Below are positions 25,312 through 33,994 of a stretch of DNA of 33,994 nt, piece after piece. Each line of letters opens with the position of its first letter. The first letter of the stretch is position 1. Below the pieces are notes generated by a model that saw nothing but the letters and a program-made list of their open reading frames with translations, searched no databases and had not been told where the DNA came from. The position numbers and the translations under genes are program-made. The stretch spans positions 1 through 33,994 of the forward strand of contig JAQIBS010000032.1 of NCBI GenBank assembly GCA_027858965.1. Reading direction: 5' to 3'. The DNA comes from Kiritimatiellia bacterium (GTDB lineage Bacteria; Verrucomicrobiota; Kiritimatiellia; RFP12; UBA1067).

Positions 25312-28300
25312 TCACTGGATCAGAATTATCATCCCGGGATTTGAGAGCCCTGTGAGAACCCGCAAAATCCCTGTCCCGCTGAACTGTGGCCGGGTAAAGT
25401 AAGCCCCGCTCCCTGGCGCACCCCAGGTACCGCGGTACTTCGGCACACCGTTAATGGTCAAGGCTGCAACAGACTGCTCGCTGGTGTTGCTGAGTTTCAG
25501 AACCGCACCCGCCGATATTTCAACCGTCGTATTCGTGGACAAGGTGTCCGATGCTGATATCTCCAAGGTGCCTTCAGCTACAACAGTCGCACCGGTATAC
25601 GTGTTGGCACCACTCAGTGTCAATATACCGGAGCCCGTTTTCACCAATGAACCAGAGCCACTGACATCACCTGCAAACGTTGTTGTCGTATTGTTGCCTC
25701 CGACGGTCAGCGTGCCCTTGTTGGTAACACACGAACCGGCAACACCTGCCAGAGAACCGATGGTCTGCTCTGAACGCCCCTGTAAATAAGATACCCCTGA
25801 AGCCGTCAGATTAACGGCCGTGCTGTCCGGCAACCTTCCTCCCTCTGCGGGAGTCAGGGTCACATTATCGATCACCGTTGCATACGTAGTGCCGGTCTCA
25901 AGCCCCTGGAAACAAAGCGTGTGATCCCCTGCCGCTAACCAGATACCCTTGGTTAAAAAATCATTGAAAAGATGATCCTCTAACGTACGGGACCCATAAC
26001 TGCACACCGGGGAGTCATCGATTGTCACAACTAGGCTGTTGAAGGCATAATTCCTGCCCTTCAGTGCCATAAACCTCAAATCATACAGCCCTGCGGTTGC
26101 GACGATCACTGTCTGCGAGAACGATGACACACCATACAGCATCGCCGCACAGGCACCATCTGATCCGGGTTGTTTTATCATAAAATAGGAATTGCTGGTC
26201 GTGATACCGCCACCACCCGTGAACGTCCACCCTGCACCCGAAGGGCTATAACGATAGGCGTCAGGGGTATAATCAGGTATGAGTGCGGCACCATCGTACG
26301 TTTCAAACGAGGCGTTGGCAATGAGCACCGCTCCCGTAGCGGCATTGTCGCTGCTGACGGATAGAGACCCGCCGCTGATTGTTGTGGCACCCGTATAGGT
26401 GTGATTGGTGGCTGACAATGTCAAGGTTCCCATGCCGAGCTTGGTCAGACCGCCGCTGCCGGCCGTTTTCAAGCCAATGTCGATACCAATGTTCTTCCCG
26501 TCGGTATCAAAGATTGCACCACCGTCTCCAACCAGAGTCGAAGAGGTATTGCCCTGGCTGACCAGACTTGACAAGGTAACAAAGTCATTAGTGTCCTGCG
26601 TGGGTTTGATAACAGTTCCGTTAAAGCTGATATGCACACCGCCATAGAGCGTGGTATCCGATGCGCGAATACTTGGAGTAATCAGTGTGCCGCCGTTCAA
26701 ATTGAGTTCCCAGTAATTGTTATTGCCGTCCACACCTTCATCCACTGTAACAACCGCGTCATCCTGAATCGTAAACGTACCCCAGACACCATAATAGCCA
26801 TCAAGGTCACCGCCGATCTTTCCGTCCACATTAACAATGCTGGAACCACCCATTGCCAATGTCCCGCGACCGACAACCATGTTACCCGAGGCGTTAACCG
26901 TTATATTACTGAACAGCGTGGGGTTCAGAAGCCCGGCGTACTTATCTCCACGCCCCTGCACACGGAAGGCGAATACATCAAGTGTACCACCTGTAAAAAT
27001 ATATTTGTTATTATCAGTTCCGTTACCGCACATTACCGCATCCGCCAACCGCGATCCATCCACGGTAATGGTCGTAACCGAGGCAGTGTTTGTAAAAAAA
27101 ACATCACCGTTATCAACCCAGGTCGTGCCCGCGCCCAGCCAGTTCGCAGAGGTCGTATCCCAGATACCATCACCGGTGTCCCAACTGAATGTAACCGCAC
27201 TGCTCGCAACAAGACGGACCGCACCGTTATCATACCGTAACGTCCACCCATCCGGTATTGAAACATTTTCGAAACGTGATAATGTATCGGTACATGTCAG
27301 GAAAGTATACGAACGATTAGTGTTGAGCGTCGCAGCCGGGTCCAACATCAGTGTCGCGTTGGAAAGATCCACATTACCCTGCACCGCCAGCACGTCGTTC
27401 GTATTGTCCGCCTCCACGTCCACCAGCAAGGTGCCAGTCATAACCAGGCCGGACGAAACCGACAGTGTGCCCAGAATGTTTGTGCCTCCAGGCATAACGA
27501 TACCGGTCACGGTCAGTACACCGTTGGAGACCATCCCCTTACCGGATAAATTGTCAACAGTGTTGCTTGTTCCCGCCAGATCCAGCACTCCCGTTGCAGC
27601 AATAGCAACCGTCGAACTGGGCGGCAATGCGGCTTCATATACTTTCAGCGTACCTCCGGACACAATGGTCGTGCCGCTGTAGGTGTTGGTACCTGAAAGC
27701 GTCAGCGTGCCGTTACCGAGTTTGGTCAGGCCGCCGCTGCCTATCGGCTTCAAGTTAATCCCGATGCCGATGTTCTTTCCGTCGGTATCGAAAATTGCAT
27801 CGTTATTTGAAATAAATGCAGAGGATGTAAAGCCGTCGTTGGGACTACCCGCCAGCATAATGAAATTTTCACGATCCTGCGTGGGTTTAACAACCGTACC
27901 GTTAAATATTACCTGTCCTCCACCATATTGGGTAGTATCCGAGGACAGAATGCTTTTGGTGATCAATGTACCGCCGTTCAGGGTGAGTTTCCAGTAAGAT
28001 ATGTTGGCGCTCACACCGCCGGTCGCTGTGACAACTGCGCTGTCCTGAATCGTCAGCGTACCCCACACACCATCGTTCCCATCGACATTGCCGCCGATAA
28101 CCCCATCCACGTTGATGATGCTGTTACCGCCCATCACCAGCGTCCAACGGCTAACACTGATGTTGCCGGTGACGTTCACCGTGACATCATCACTGAACAT
28201 CGTGGGCGTCGAAGCCCCTGTAAGCCGGTTGCCGCTCCCGCGCACAAAGAAAGTGGACGCATTCAGGGTGCCGTTGGTAAAAATAAAGTTGGCATTGGCG

Positions 28301-28548
28301 GTTGAGTTGCCGACTTTCACAATGCCAGCCGTCCGCGAACCATCCACACCGATCATCGTAACCGAAGCGGTATTGGTGAAGAAGACATCATTACCTACCG
28401 CATCAACCCAGATCGTACCTGCGCCCGACCAGTTTGCTGATGTCGTGTCCCATGTGCCGTTGCCGGCATCCCATCCGTATGTCTCGGCCAGCGTTGTTCC
28501 TACCCACAGCACAGCCGCCAAAGCCAGCGCACCTGTCATTTTTTTCAT
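25312..28548 (-). CDS. Secreted PATR protein with internal tandem duplication and GMIILIQ C-terminus
   Basis: 1078 residues from ATG 28548, preceded by AAGAAGGAGTGGGCG; upstream in-frame codons lack a signal peptide. Signal peptide: KKMTGALALAAVLWVGTTLA. Residues about 22-330 and 450-760 are two copies of the same module (GNGTWDTTSANWSGAGT with GDGIWDTTSANWLGAGT, then VDGSR, VWGTLTIQD with VWGTFTIQD, TDGKNIGI), each ending in a PATR repeat (LTKLGNGTLTLSGTNTYSG). Copy 1 is followed by the C-terminal-type module also seen at the end of the 1954-residue protein. After copy 2 comes a DUF642/galactose-binding-like domain (VLIANASFETYDG to VIDNVTLTP), one more PATR repeat (GILTLSGANTYTGATVVAEG) and the end LSNPGMIILIQ, a divergent form of the shared motif. 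No barrel domain. Surface or secreted; function unknown. Confidence 0.85.
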   Translation of the reverse strand: MKKMTGALALAAVLWVGTTLAETYGWDAGNGTWDTTSANWSGAGTIWVDAVGNDVFFTNTASVTMIGVDGSRTAGIVKVGNSTANANFIFTNGTLNASTFFVRGSGNRLTGASTPTMFSDDVTVNVTGNISVSRWTLVMGGNSIINVDGVIGGNVDGNDGVWGTLTIQDSAVVTATGGVSANISYWKLTLNGGTLITKSILSSDTTQYGGGQVIFNGTVVKPTQDRENFIMLAGSPNDGFTSSAFISNNDAIFDTDGKNIGIGINLKPIGSGGLTKLGNGTLTLSGTNTYSGTTIVSGGTLKVYEAALPPSSTVAIAATGVLDLAGTSNTVDNLSGKGMVSNGVLTVTGIVMPGGTNILGTLSVSSGLVMTGTLLVDVEADNTNDVLAVQGNVDLSNATLMLDPAATLNTNRSYTFLTCTDTLSRFENVSIPDGWTLRYDNGAVRLVASSAVTFSWDTGDGIWDTTSANWLGAGTTWVDNGDVFFTNTASVTTITVDGSRLADAVMCGNGTDNNKYIFTGGTLDVFAFRVQGRGDKYAGLLNPTLFSNITVNASGNMVVGRGTLAMGGSSIVNVDGKIGGDLDGYYGVWGTFTIQDDAVVTVDEGVDGNNNYWELNLNGGTLITPSIRASDTTLYGGVHISFNGTVIKPTQDTNDFVTLSSLVSQGNTSSTLVGDGGAIFDTDGKNIGIDIGLKTAGSGGLTKLGMGTLTLSATNHTYTGATTISGGSLSVSSDNAATGAVLIANASFETYDGAALIPDYTPDAYRYSPSGAGWTFTGGGGITTSNSYFMIKQPGSDGACAAMLYGVSSFSQTVIVATAGLYDLRFMALKGRNYAFNSLVVTIDDSPVCSYGSRTLEDHLFNDFLTKGIWLAAGDHTLCFQGLETGTTYATVIDNVTLTPAEGGRLPDSTAVNLTASGVSYLQGRSEQTIGSLAGVAGSCVTNKGTLTVGGNNTTTTFAGDVSGSGSLVKTGSGILTLSGANTYTGATVVAEGTLEISASDTLSTNTTVEISAGAVLKLSNTSEQSVAALTINGVPKYRGTWGAPGSGAYFTRPQFSGTGILRVLTGLSNPGMIILIQ

Positions 28549-28942
28549 CGCCCACTCCTTCTTATTATAGCGTGCCTGCGTGATCAAAAGTCATTCCAAC
28601 AATCAGAAACCGCCCCTTAATAACGCAGGCTATAGCAGTAATAAACCCGCATATGATGCTGATATAGTATCATTTCACCTATAGACCTTCAACTCATATT
28701 CCAAATAGAACGCTTTTTTCACATAGAAAGCTGTACTATATTTAGGCCCTTACTCGAAGGGCAAGACAAACAAAAAATACAGGAGGCTGCTTTTATAAGT
28801 TATTAAGAGAAAGCAACTAATGTGGGATTCGGGACAGCAACGAACGCAAAGGAGGTGCGCTTTCTCCGGTGGGACAAGTCGGCGGGACAAGTCGTAGGTT
28901 TTTAGGTAAAAATTTTTGGAGGTGAAAAATGGGGTGCTCTTC

Positions 28943-28969
28943 GTGGCGGGGTCACGGCCCCCGCCCCAC
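28943..28969. repeat. GC-rich hairpin, REP-like
   Basis: GTGGCGGGG (28943-28951) faces CCCCGCCCCAC (28959-28969) across a TCACGGC loop, allowing a stem with a 2-base bulge. It looks like a short interspersed palindrome. Confidence 0.4.
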
Positions 28970-29070
28970 AGAAGACAAATCGACTTATTCTGACACTTTT
29001 CTGTTGGGCTGTATTACGGTTTGTTTTGCAAGCATCCGCCGGTATCCGATGGACGGAAATGTTATTACTC

Positions 29071-29134
29071 TGGAACTCTCGCACTTTTTCTTAACCGTTT
29101 CAACTCCTTCAACCCTTTAAACCTCTTCAACCTT
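29071..29134. repeat. TGCGAGAGT-type unit (copy 4) joined to GTTRAA array C
   Basis: TGGAACTCTCGCACTTTTTC (29071-29090) matches the unit of the post-stop repeats. It runs directly into TTAACCGTTTCAACTCCTTC, then AACCCTTTAAACCTCTTCAA, the complementary form of the GTTRAA arrays near 24 kb. Here it does not follow a gene. Confidence 0.5.
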
Positions 29135-29245
29135 CTCCTATGCAACGCGAAGCGTTGTTGACTAATGCAGTGATGCATATTGCACAAACTGTTCAATGAA
29201 TGAGAAAAGATTTGCATATCACAAGAGCTCAGTTTGGTTGCAGCG
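29135..29245 (-). repeat. About 110-bp interspersed repeat, copy 2 (inverted)
   Basis: Reverse complement of 24070-24177 with few differences. It includes the CAACGCGAAGCGTTG hairpin at about 29143-29157. Its array side faces inward, mirroring copy 1, so the two copies bound a 5.2-kb segment with the AraC-family and PATR genes. Confidence 0.7.
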
Positions 29246-29292
29246 GAAAGCAGCTTTAGGTTAAATGGTCAAATTTTTACACATACAATAAT

Positions 29293-29323
29293 TTGAACGT
29301 ATATTTATGAAATTTATTATATT
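29293..29323 (+). promoter_or_regulatory. Possible promoter of the LamG gene
   Basis: TTGAAC (29293-29298), then ATTATA after 17 bp or TATATT after 19 bp, in a very AT-rich stretch about 60-90 bp before ATG 29381. Several overlapping -10-like boxes make the exact position uncertain. Confidence 0.35.
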
Positions 29324-29380
29324 ATATACTTCTGTAATAATAATACTGTCGTCATTTATTGCGAAAAAGGAGAATAATTC

Positions 29381-32300
29381 ATGAAAAAATCAATGGGATC
29401 AAAGAGTTGGCTGCAAGTAATAGCAGTCGCATTATTAGTGTTTGACTGTACTCTTCCTCTGTTTGCAGACGATGAGTCGCTGGTCGCCTAGTATAAGATG
29501 GATGAAGTCACGCAGGACGGCAAGATTCCAGATGCCACCACCAACAATATTGATCTGACATTGGGAAGCGGATGTTGGCTCACGAACGGGATAGCGGGAT
29601 CGGCACTGCATTTTAACGGGACTGCAGACGCATGGTCGTCGTTTTTCGGTCCGGCAATGGGAAGTCGAACGGTCTCATTGCTGTTTCGTCGGGAAGAGGA
29701 GAATGGGCCGTTGTATGAAGGTAAACCCGACACCTATCCGTATATTATTGCCGAGTTGTCAACAATGAGAATTCATTTTGCGACAGCTAATGACATTAAC
29801 TTGGTTTACGTTGCAGGAAGACCTTTAAGCGGCCTGGGGAATTTTCCCCGCGGTCAATGGAATCATATGGCATGGGTTTACGAGGAGGCGGCAACAGGAG
29901 AGCCGAATGTTGTTAACGGCAACTGCAAGTTGTATTTGAATGGTATATTAAACAGTACTTCTCCGACATACACTTTGACCAATACAGCCGCCGCTGGAAC
30001 GGCCTACTTGGGAAATCATATTAATAAATCGCGTCCAATCTACGGTGAACTGGATGAGGTCAAGATTTACAGCACAGCCTTGACCGAGGAGCAGGTTATG
30101 CTGGAGGCTTTGCGCGGCATGGAAACAGGAAAAACACCGCGTCTTCTGGGTCATTGGACAATGGAGGAAATTATTGAAACAAACAGCACCCGCCTAATAA
30201 GAGATCTCTCCGGAAACAATTACGATCTCCAGCTGGATGATGGATGTCAGTTGACCAACGGCATTGATGGCATGGCACTGAACTATGACGGCACGACAAA
30301 TGCGTCCGCCTACTTTGCAGATGGCCCCAAAGTATCGAGCTGGTCATTTGCTGGCTGGGTCAGACAGGACCGGGCCTCCGAAACCCCTGTTATTGAGGGC
30401 AATCACTATCCCCGCATTTTAGTCAGCAGCCCGGGTGGTCTGATGATGCACCTTAAAGATGACAATAACTACATGACATTTCAGAATTATGGAAGTACAT
30501 CTGCTCAAAACCATTTAGTCCGCCCCGACACTGGTGTCTGGGCCCATTACGCGGTCGTCACCCGTATGGCGTACAACACAGGAAGCAACACGTTTTCGAG
30601 CATACCGGAGTTTTACGTTAACGGACAGAAAGTCTCTGATGGAATAGAGAAGGTGACTGGAATCCTAGTCTGGAATTTAGATTATAACATGTTTGTCGGA
30701 AATAATGCCCTGAACGGCAGCCGTGCCTTCATGGGTGAGTTCGATAATTTCCGCTTCTATGATGGTGCTCTAACCGAAGCGCAGATAGCAGAGATATATC
30801 AAGGACTTCCCTCTGTCTCAGCTGGTGCGGACTTTAACACAGCATCCGGGACGGTCGCCCTTCAGGGAGTAATAGACGGCAAGAACGATAATCCACTACG
30901 TCTCGGATCCAGCGCAGAAGTAACATGGACACTGGTTTCAGCACCCGCAGGCGGCGAAGCTGCCGCGATCGAAACACCCGCAAGCACCGTCACTAAAGCA
31001 ACTCTGCCTGTTATCGGTACTTACGTCTTCCGACTGACGGCGCACAATTACGAGCACTCTGTGAGCGACGAGGTGACCATATCACGCATGGCAGCACCTG
31101 TGGGAAACGTGCCTCCAACCGTAACCCTCAATGCAACGGCATCCGTAGAGATGCCTACTTCATTGTCACTCAATGCAATAACCTCAGATACAGACGGGGT
31201 GCTGGGAACACTGCAGGTAGCGTGGACCAAGGTCAGTGGACCGGGCGGCGTCTATTTCGATGACTCTTCGGCACCTGCGACAGAGACGACATTCCTTGCG
31301 GCTGGCAGTTATTTGCTGAGATGCACGGCGAATGACGGTGCGGCTACAGATGCGGCAGATATAACGGTGACCGTCACTGGCGATAGCTCAACGACGAGTC
31401 TGACCAATGGTCTTGTGCGCTACTACCCAATGAACTCTACTCCATATGACGAAGAGGTTATCAGCGGTTCAACGGCCATGAGTTTTACAGACTTGGAGAC
31501 TGGGATTGTCGGTTATGGACTGCGAACGTATGGTGCCAATGGATATGCCAGCACAGGGCTGAGTCTGCCGGAGTACGGGGTTGAAAACCAGCCAGTGACC
31601 AATCCGACACACCTCGCATTCAGCTTATGGATGTACCACGATACGGCAGATACCAACGTCTGCGCTGATGCAGCCCTGCTGCATGTCAGCTATTCCCTCG
31701 GTATCTACTACAGATGCCAGAATCCATCCCCTGGATTTATTCTCTTCCAGCAGGGTGTATCTGGCAAAGTAACACAATATTTCTTCCCCGGCCCTGCTGT
31801 TTCCCCTACAAATCGATGGACGCATGTTTATGCATGTTTCGACCGCGCAGGGGGAAGTGAACTCGAACTCTATATCGACGGAACCAAGCAGACAAAATCC
31901 AGCTCCAGCGGCAGCTCTCCAGCCCGCATCCGCCCCGACACTCTCAAAATCGGAGGGATGACTCAGACATCCGGAGGAACCCAGGGGGCGATTACAAATA
32001 GTATCAGCGGTGGATTTTACTCACGCGTCTTTCCCGGCATTTTAGATGAGGTGCGGATTTACAATCACGCACTCACCACCGCAGAGGTCATGGCGCTCGT
32101 TGCCCAGCCGATACGGATCAACCGCGAACCATTACCAGAGTTAGACACTGAGCTCATCGTAGGCAACAAAGGCGACATCAAACCATTGGAAGCTATTATT
32201 TATGATGACGGTTTACCGATGGGAGTTTCACTTGAGAGCCACTGGACAATCGTTTCCGGGAATTCAGAGGGAATCAGTATTGCCGATGACTCAAGCAGCT

Positions 32301-32434
32301 CTACAACGATCTCATTACTGGAGCTCGGAACGTACGGCCTGCAACTTGAAACCACTGACGGTGAACGCGTCTCGTATTCGGAGATAATCTCAGTTATCGT
32401 CAATCCCGGCGGTACACTTATTTTGCTGAGATAA
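29381..32434 (+). CDS. Secreted LamG/PKD-like protein with GTLILLR C-terminus, interrupted by one in-frame TAG
   Basis: Read through one stop, the frame runs 1016 codons from ATG 29381 (GAAAAAGGAGAAT upstream). It opens with a good signal peptide (SWLQVIAVALLVFDCTLPLFA). Codon 37 is TAG, within LVA-stop-YKMDE, where LamG domains have Tyr, Trp or His. The next ATG, 29498, would give 978 residues without signal peptide and with a clipped domain. Domains: LamG 1 (to about residue 240, ending ELDEVKIYSTALTEEQ), LamG 2 (from LLGHWTMEE to FDNFRFYDGALTEAQ, about 255-470), two PKD/Ig-like beta domains (about 480-670), LamG 3 (from LVRYYPMN to LDEVRIYNHALTTAE, about 680-905), and a last PKD-like domain ending VNPGGTLILLR. 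LamG domains commonly bind glycans. Nothing else in the frame is damaged, so this is a fresh mutation, an assembly error or readthrough. Confidence 0.75.
29489..29491 (+). other. In-frame amber codon in the LamG gene
   Basis: TAG follows GTC GCC and precedes TAT AAG ATG GAT. The equivalent residue in the protein's own LamG 2 is His (LLGHWTMEE) and in LamG 3 Tyr (LVRYYPMN). A single base change from TAT or TAC would give TAG. Confidence 0.85.
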
Positions 32435-32548
32435 GAGCTGGACGGGTATAACAAGAGTCACCCCGGAAAATTAAAGGGAACCACAGAGGCACGAAGTCAG
32501 GCGTGATGCAGTAGCCACTAAAACGTGAAGTTATTTCCGCGTGGGCCC

Positions 32549-33871
32549 TTAGTAAACAAGTTTGCGGAAATTTTTCACTGTATGAAAGGTAATTAAATTT
32601 CCATCATGTGAATTCTTTGCACGACTATCACCACTGCGTGAAACCACACATAAATTCTCTCCATCAATTGCCATGGAGGCATAATGACGTCCCTCTCCTG
32701 CGGAGTTGCCAACGGCCACCAGACCGGCAAAACACCAGTCGACCATATTCTTCGAAAAATGCAACTGCAGACGATGGCGTTCATTGTTGGGAAGGTTATA
32801 GCGGTTAGCAGGAAGTAACTTGGCATTCGTCATTGAATCAGTCGCCTGTGAACTCAGCAGCCAGTAAAGTTTTGTGACGTCATCATACAGAACATGAAAG
32901 CGCATCTGACCACCGGGGCAGGGAAGAAAGAGGGCCGTCTTGCCCGAGGGAACTTTTTCCAGCATTGTGATCATACTGCCATCCGCATTTTCCACCACCT
33001 TGGCAACTGCGGCATATCCGGTGCCGCCTGTATGAGCACGTGCCCACAGATGAAAGGTCTTTCCCTTGGGATCATACCAGTAGTGATCGGGATCTTTTAT
33101 TTGAACAACATTCGTTTCCAGCCAACCGATAGGGGCGCTCCCGCGCCCCGGAGCCGCCGTGAAACCACGCGGATAAGCAGCTGGATAAAATGGCACGCCA
33201 AAAAAATCGATAGCGGGATCTTTCTCTATATTCGGTATGGTATCGTGAAAAGAGAGCTCTGAGGCAAAGGTCCAGTTTTCGCGTTCCGTCAGATCGGCAT
33301 CAAGCTTTCCTCGCATCAGAACCGGAGCCAGTTCGCCCACCGGCCAGGATCTGATCCGATTGGAAACACGTCGTTCCATCACCAGATAAACGCAGCCATT
33401 GGCATAACAGACATTGCAGGCGGATTGGTGCCACTTCTGTCCATCTGTCAGCTTGATGCTCTCGCTCCAGGTGTCGCCGCCATCATCCGAACGGATAACA
33501 TTCAGGTCACCAGCCTGGCCTAAAATATACAGAGATTTCCCTGCCACAAATGGACGCGCATGAGCGAATGGAAACTTAGTCCTCTGTTTCCACGTTTTAC
33601 CATGATCATCGGATGTAAAAGCCCGGCCGCGGGGGTCATCCTTCTTACGACCCTTACCACCAAAATCCATGGTGGCCACCAGACGACCGCTGTCAAGCCG
33701 GACAATCCCCGGCGTGTAACAGTAGATATCTTTGGGTGACGGTGATTCACAAATCACCACGTAATCATTGGCCAGTGGCCGTACGGGCGAACCGGTTTCG
33801 GCGCTCACGAAAAATGCGATCAGCATTAAATTAAGGATTATTAAGATTGTTTTCTTTATAGTTGTTTCCAT
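32549..33871 (-). CDS. Secreted sialidase-superfamily (BNR/Asp-box) protein
   Basis: 440 residues. Signal peptide at about 1-25 (TILIILNLMLIAFFVSAET). Two Asp-box motifs are clear: SDDHGKTW at about residue 88 and SDDGGDTW at about 129, which mark the blade turns of six-bladed sialidase-like propellers. The frame continues through a region with many Trp and Asp residues (DHYWYDPKGKTFHLWARAH) to HDGNLITFHTVKNFRKLVY. Secreted proteins of this type in glycan-degrading bacteria include exo-sialidases and other glycosidases. The catalytic Arg triad of true GH33 enzymes could not be assigned, so the substrate is open. The gene is convergent with the LamG gene (114 bp between), and its promoter must lie in 33872-33994, where nothing definite is seen. 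Confidence 0.75.
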   Translation of the reverse strand: METTIKKTILIILNLMLIAFFVSAETGSPVRPLANDYVVICESPSPKDIYCYTPGIVRLDSGRLVATMDFGGKGRKKDDPRGRAFTSDDHGKTWKQRTKFPFAHARPFVAGKSLYILGQAGDLNVIRSDDGGDTWSESIKLTDGQKWHQSACNVCYANGCVYLVMERRVSNRIRSWPVGELAPVLMRGKLDADLTERENWTFASELSFHDTIPNIEKDPAIDFFGVPFYPAAYPRGFTAAPGRGSAPIGWLETNVVQIKDPDHYWYDPKGKTFHLWARAHTGGTGYAAVAKVVENADGSMITMLEKVPSGKTALFLPCPGGQMRFHVLYDDVTKLYWLLSSQATDSMTNAKLLPANRYNLPNNERHRLQLHFSKNMVDWCFAGLVAVGNSAGEGRHYASMAIDGENLCVVSRSGDSRAKNSHDGNLITFHTVKNFRKLVY

Positions 33872-33994
33872 ATGTCATTCATTCATAATGCATGGTTAAG
33901 TACTCAAAATGTCTTTTACTGTAGTGTTGGCTCTCCGATCCAATTTTTTAGGTATCATTTTGCTCGTTGATCCAACACGACAGTTTTTCACCCA

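Larger units (their letters stand above)
28549..29380. other. 832-bp intergenic region: promoters, GC-rich hairpin and repeat cluster
   Basis: Holds the leader of the minus-strand PATR gene and a stretch at 28760-28920 without recognisable structure apart from short GGGACAAGTCG direct repeats (about 28871-28892). A GC-rich hairpin (28943-28969), a TGCGAGAGT-type unit (29071-29090), GTTRAA array C (29090-29134) and the inverted 108-bp repeat copy (29135-29245) follow. The promoter region of the LamG gene is last. Short open frames here, such as 28929-29120, run through repeats and are not credible genes. Confidence 0.55.

Noticed and set aside
26837..27682. 281-codon + strand open frame opposite the PATR gene
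   Set aside because: It is the antisense of a repetitive Gly/Thr/Ser-rich coding region, which leaves the opposite strand open; no ribosome site or recognisable domain.
24070..29245. Insertion sequence or transposon with terminal repeats
   Set aside because: No transposase or recombinase is encoded between the inverted repeats and no target-site duplication could be identified, so it is listed only as a repeat-bounded segment.
19661..32434. PEP-CTERM, LPXTG or T9SS sorting tails on the large proteins
   Set aside because: There is no hydrophobic helix plus basic cluster, no LPXTG motif, and no conserved ~80-residue T9SS domain before the end; only the last seven residues are shared.

Overview
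The window looks like a chromosomal piece from a PVC-group, carbohydrate-degrading, Gram-negative bacterium. Kiritimatiellota or a neighbouring Verrucomicrobiota/Lentisphaerota lineage is most likely. This is inferred from the gene families: giant secreted proteins with autotransporter-type (PATR) repeats, LamG proteins, SUMF1-fold proteins, an ECF sigma factor followed by a FecR-like membrane protein, secreted FAD oxidoreductases and GH10 xylanases. No rRNA, tRNA, CRISPR array, integrase or intact transposase was seen.

Layout. (1) 1-8.9 kb, + strand: an LVIVD beta-propeller protein whose N-terminus carries a palindromic repeat, a 1954-residue PATR protein with its own promoter, and a DUF4405-like membrane protein ending in a strong terminator. 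(2) 9.0-12.9 kb, - strand: a probable operon of secreted FAD oxidoreductase, a 90-residue mini-protein and a SUMF1-fold protein. (3) 13.1-16.1 kb, - strand: a compact operon of ECF sigma factor, FecR-like protein and a second SUMF1-fold protein. (4) 16.5-23.7 kb, - strand: two ATGA-overlapping GH10 xylanases and, upstream, a 1334-residue PA14/LamG-like secreted protein. The two promoter regions share a duplicated element of about 90 bp. (5) 24.0-29.3 kb: an AraC-family regulator and a convergent 1078-residue PATR protein, bracketed by inverted copies of a ~110-bp repeat and GTTRAA-rich arrays. (6) 29.4-33.9 kb: a LamG/PKD-like protein interrupted by one in-frame amber codon, and a BNR/sialidase-like protein.

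How the genes may work together: the xylanases, sialidase-like enzyme and oxidoreductase suggest polysaccharide or glycan breakdown outside the cytoplasm. The large repeat and LamG proteins are probably surface or extracellular. The AraC regulator and the sigma/FecR pair are plausible local controllers.

Most interesting signal: five otherwise unrelated proteins end exactly at the stop codon in a short beta-prone motif, G-T-[VIL]-[IF]-x-[ILV]-R (endings DGTVIIIR, WGTVILVR, DGTVFTIR, QGTIILVR, GGTLILLR). A sixth has the degenerate ending PGMIILIQ. Domain content differs (PATR, LamG, a 90-residue mini-protein, the distal end of a FecR-like protein) while the last seven residues stay the same. 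This is what a C-terminal sorting, export or anchoring tag would look like. I do not recognise it as PEP-CTERM, LPXTG or a Bacteroidetes T9SS tail.
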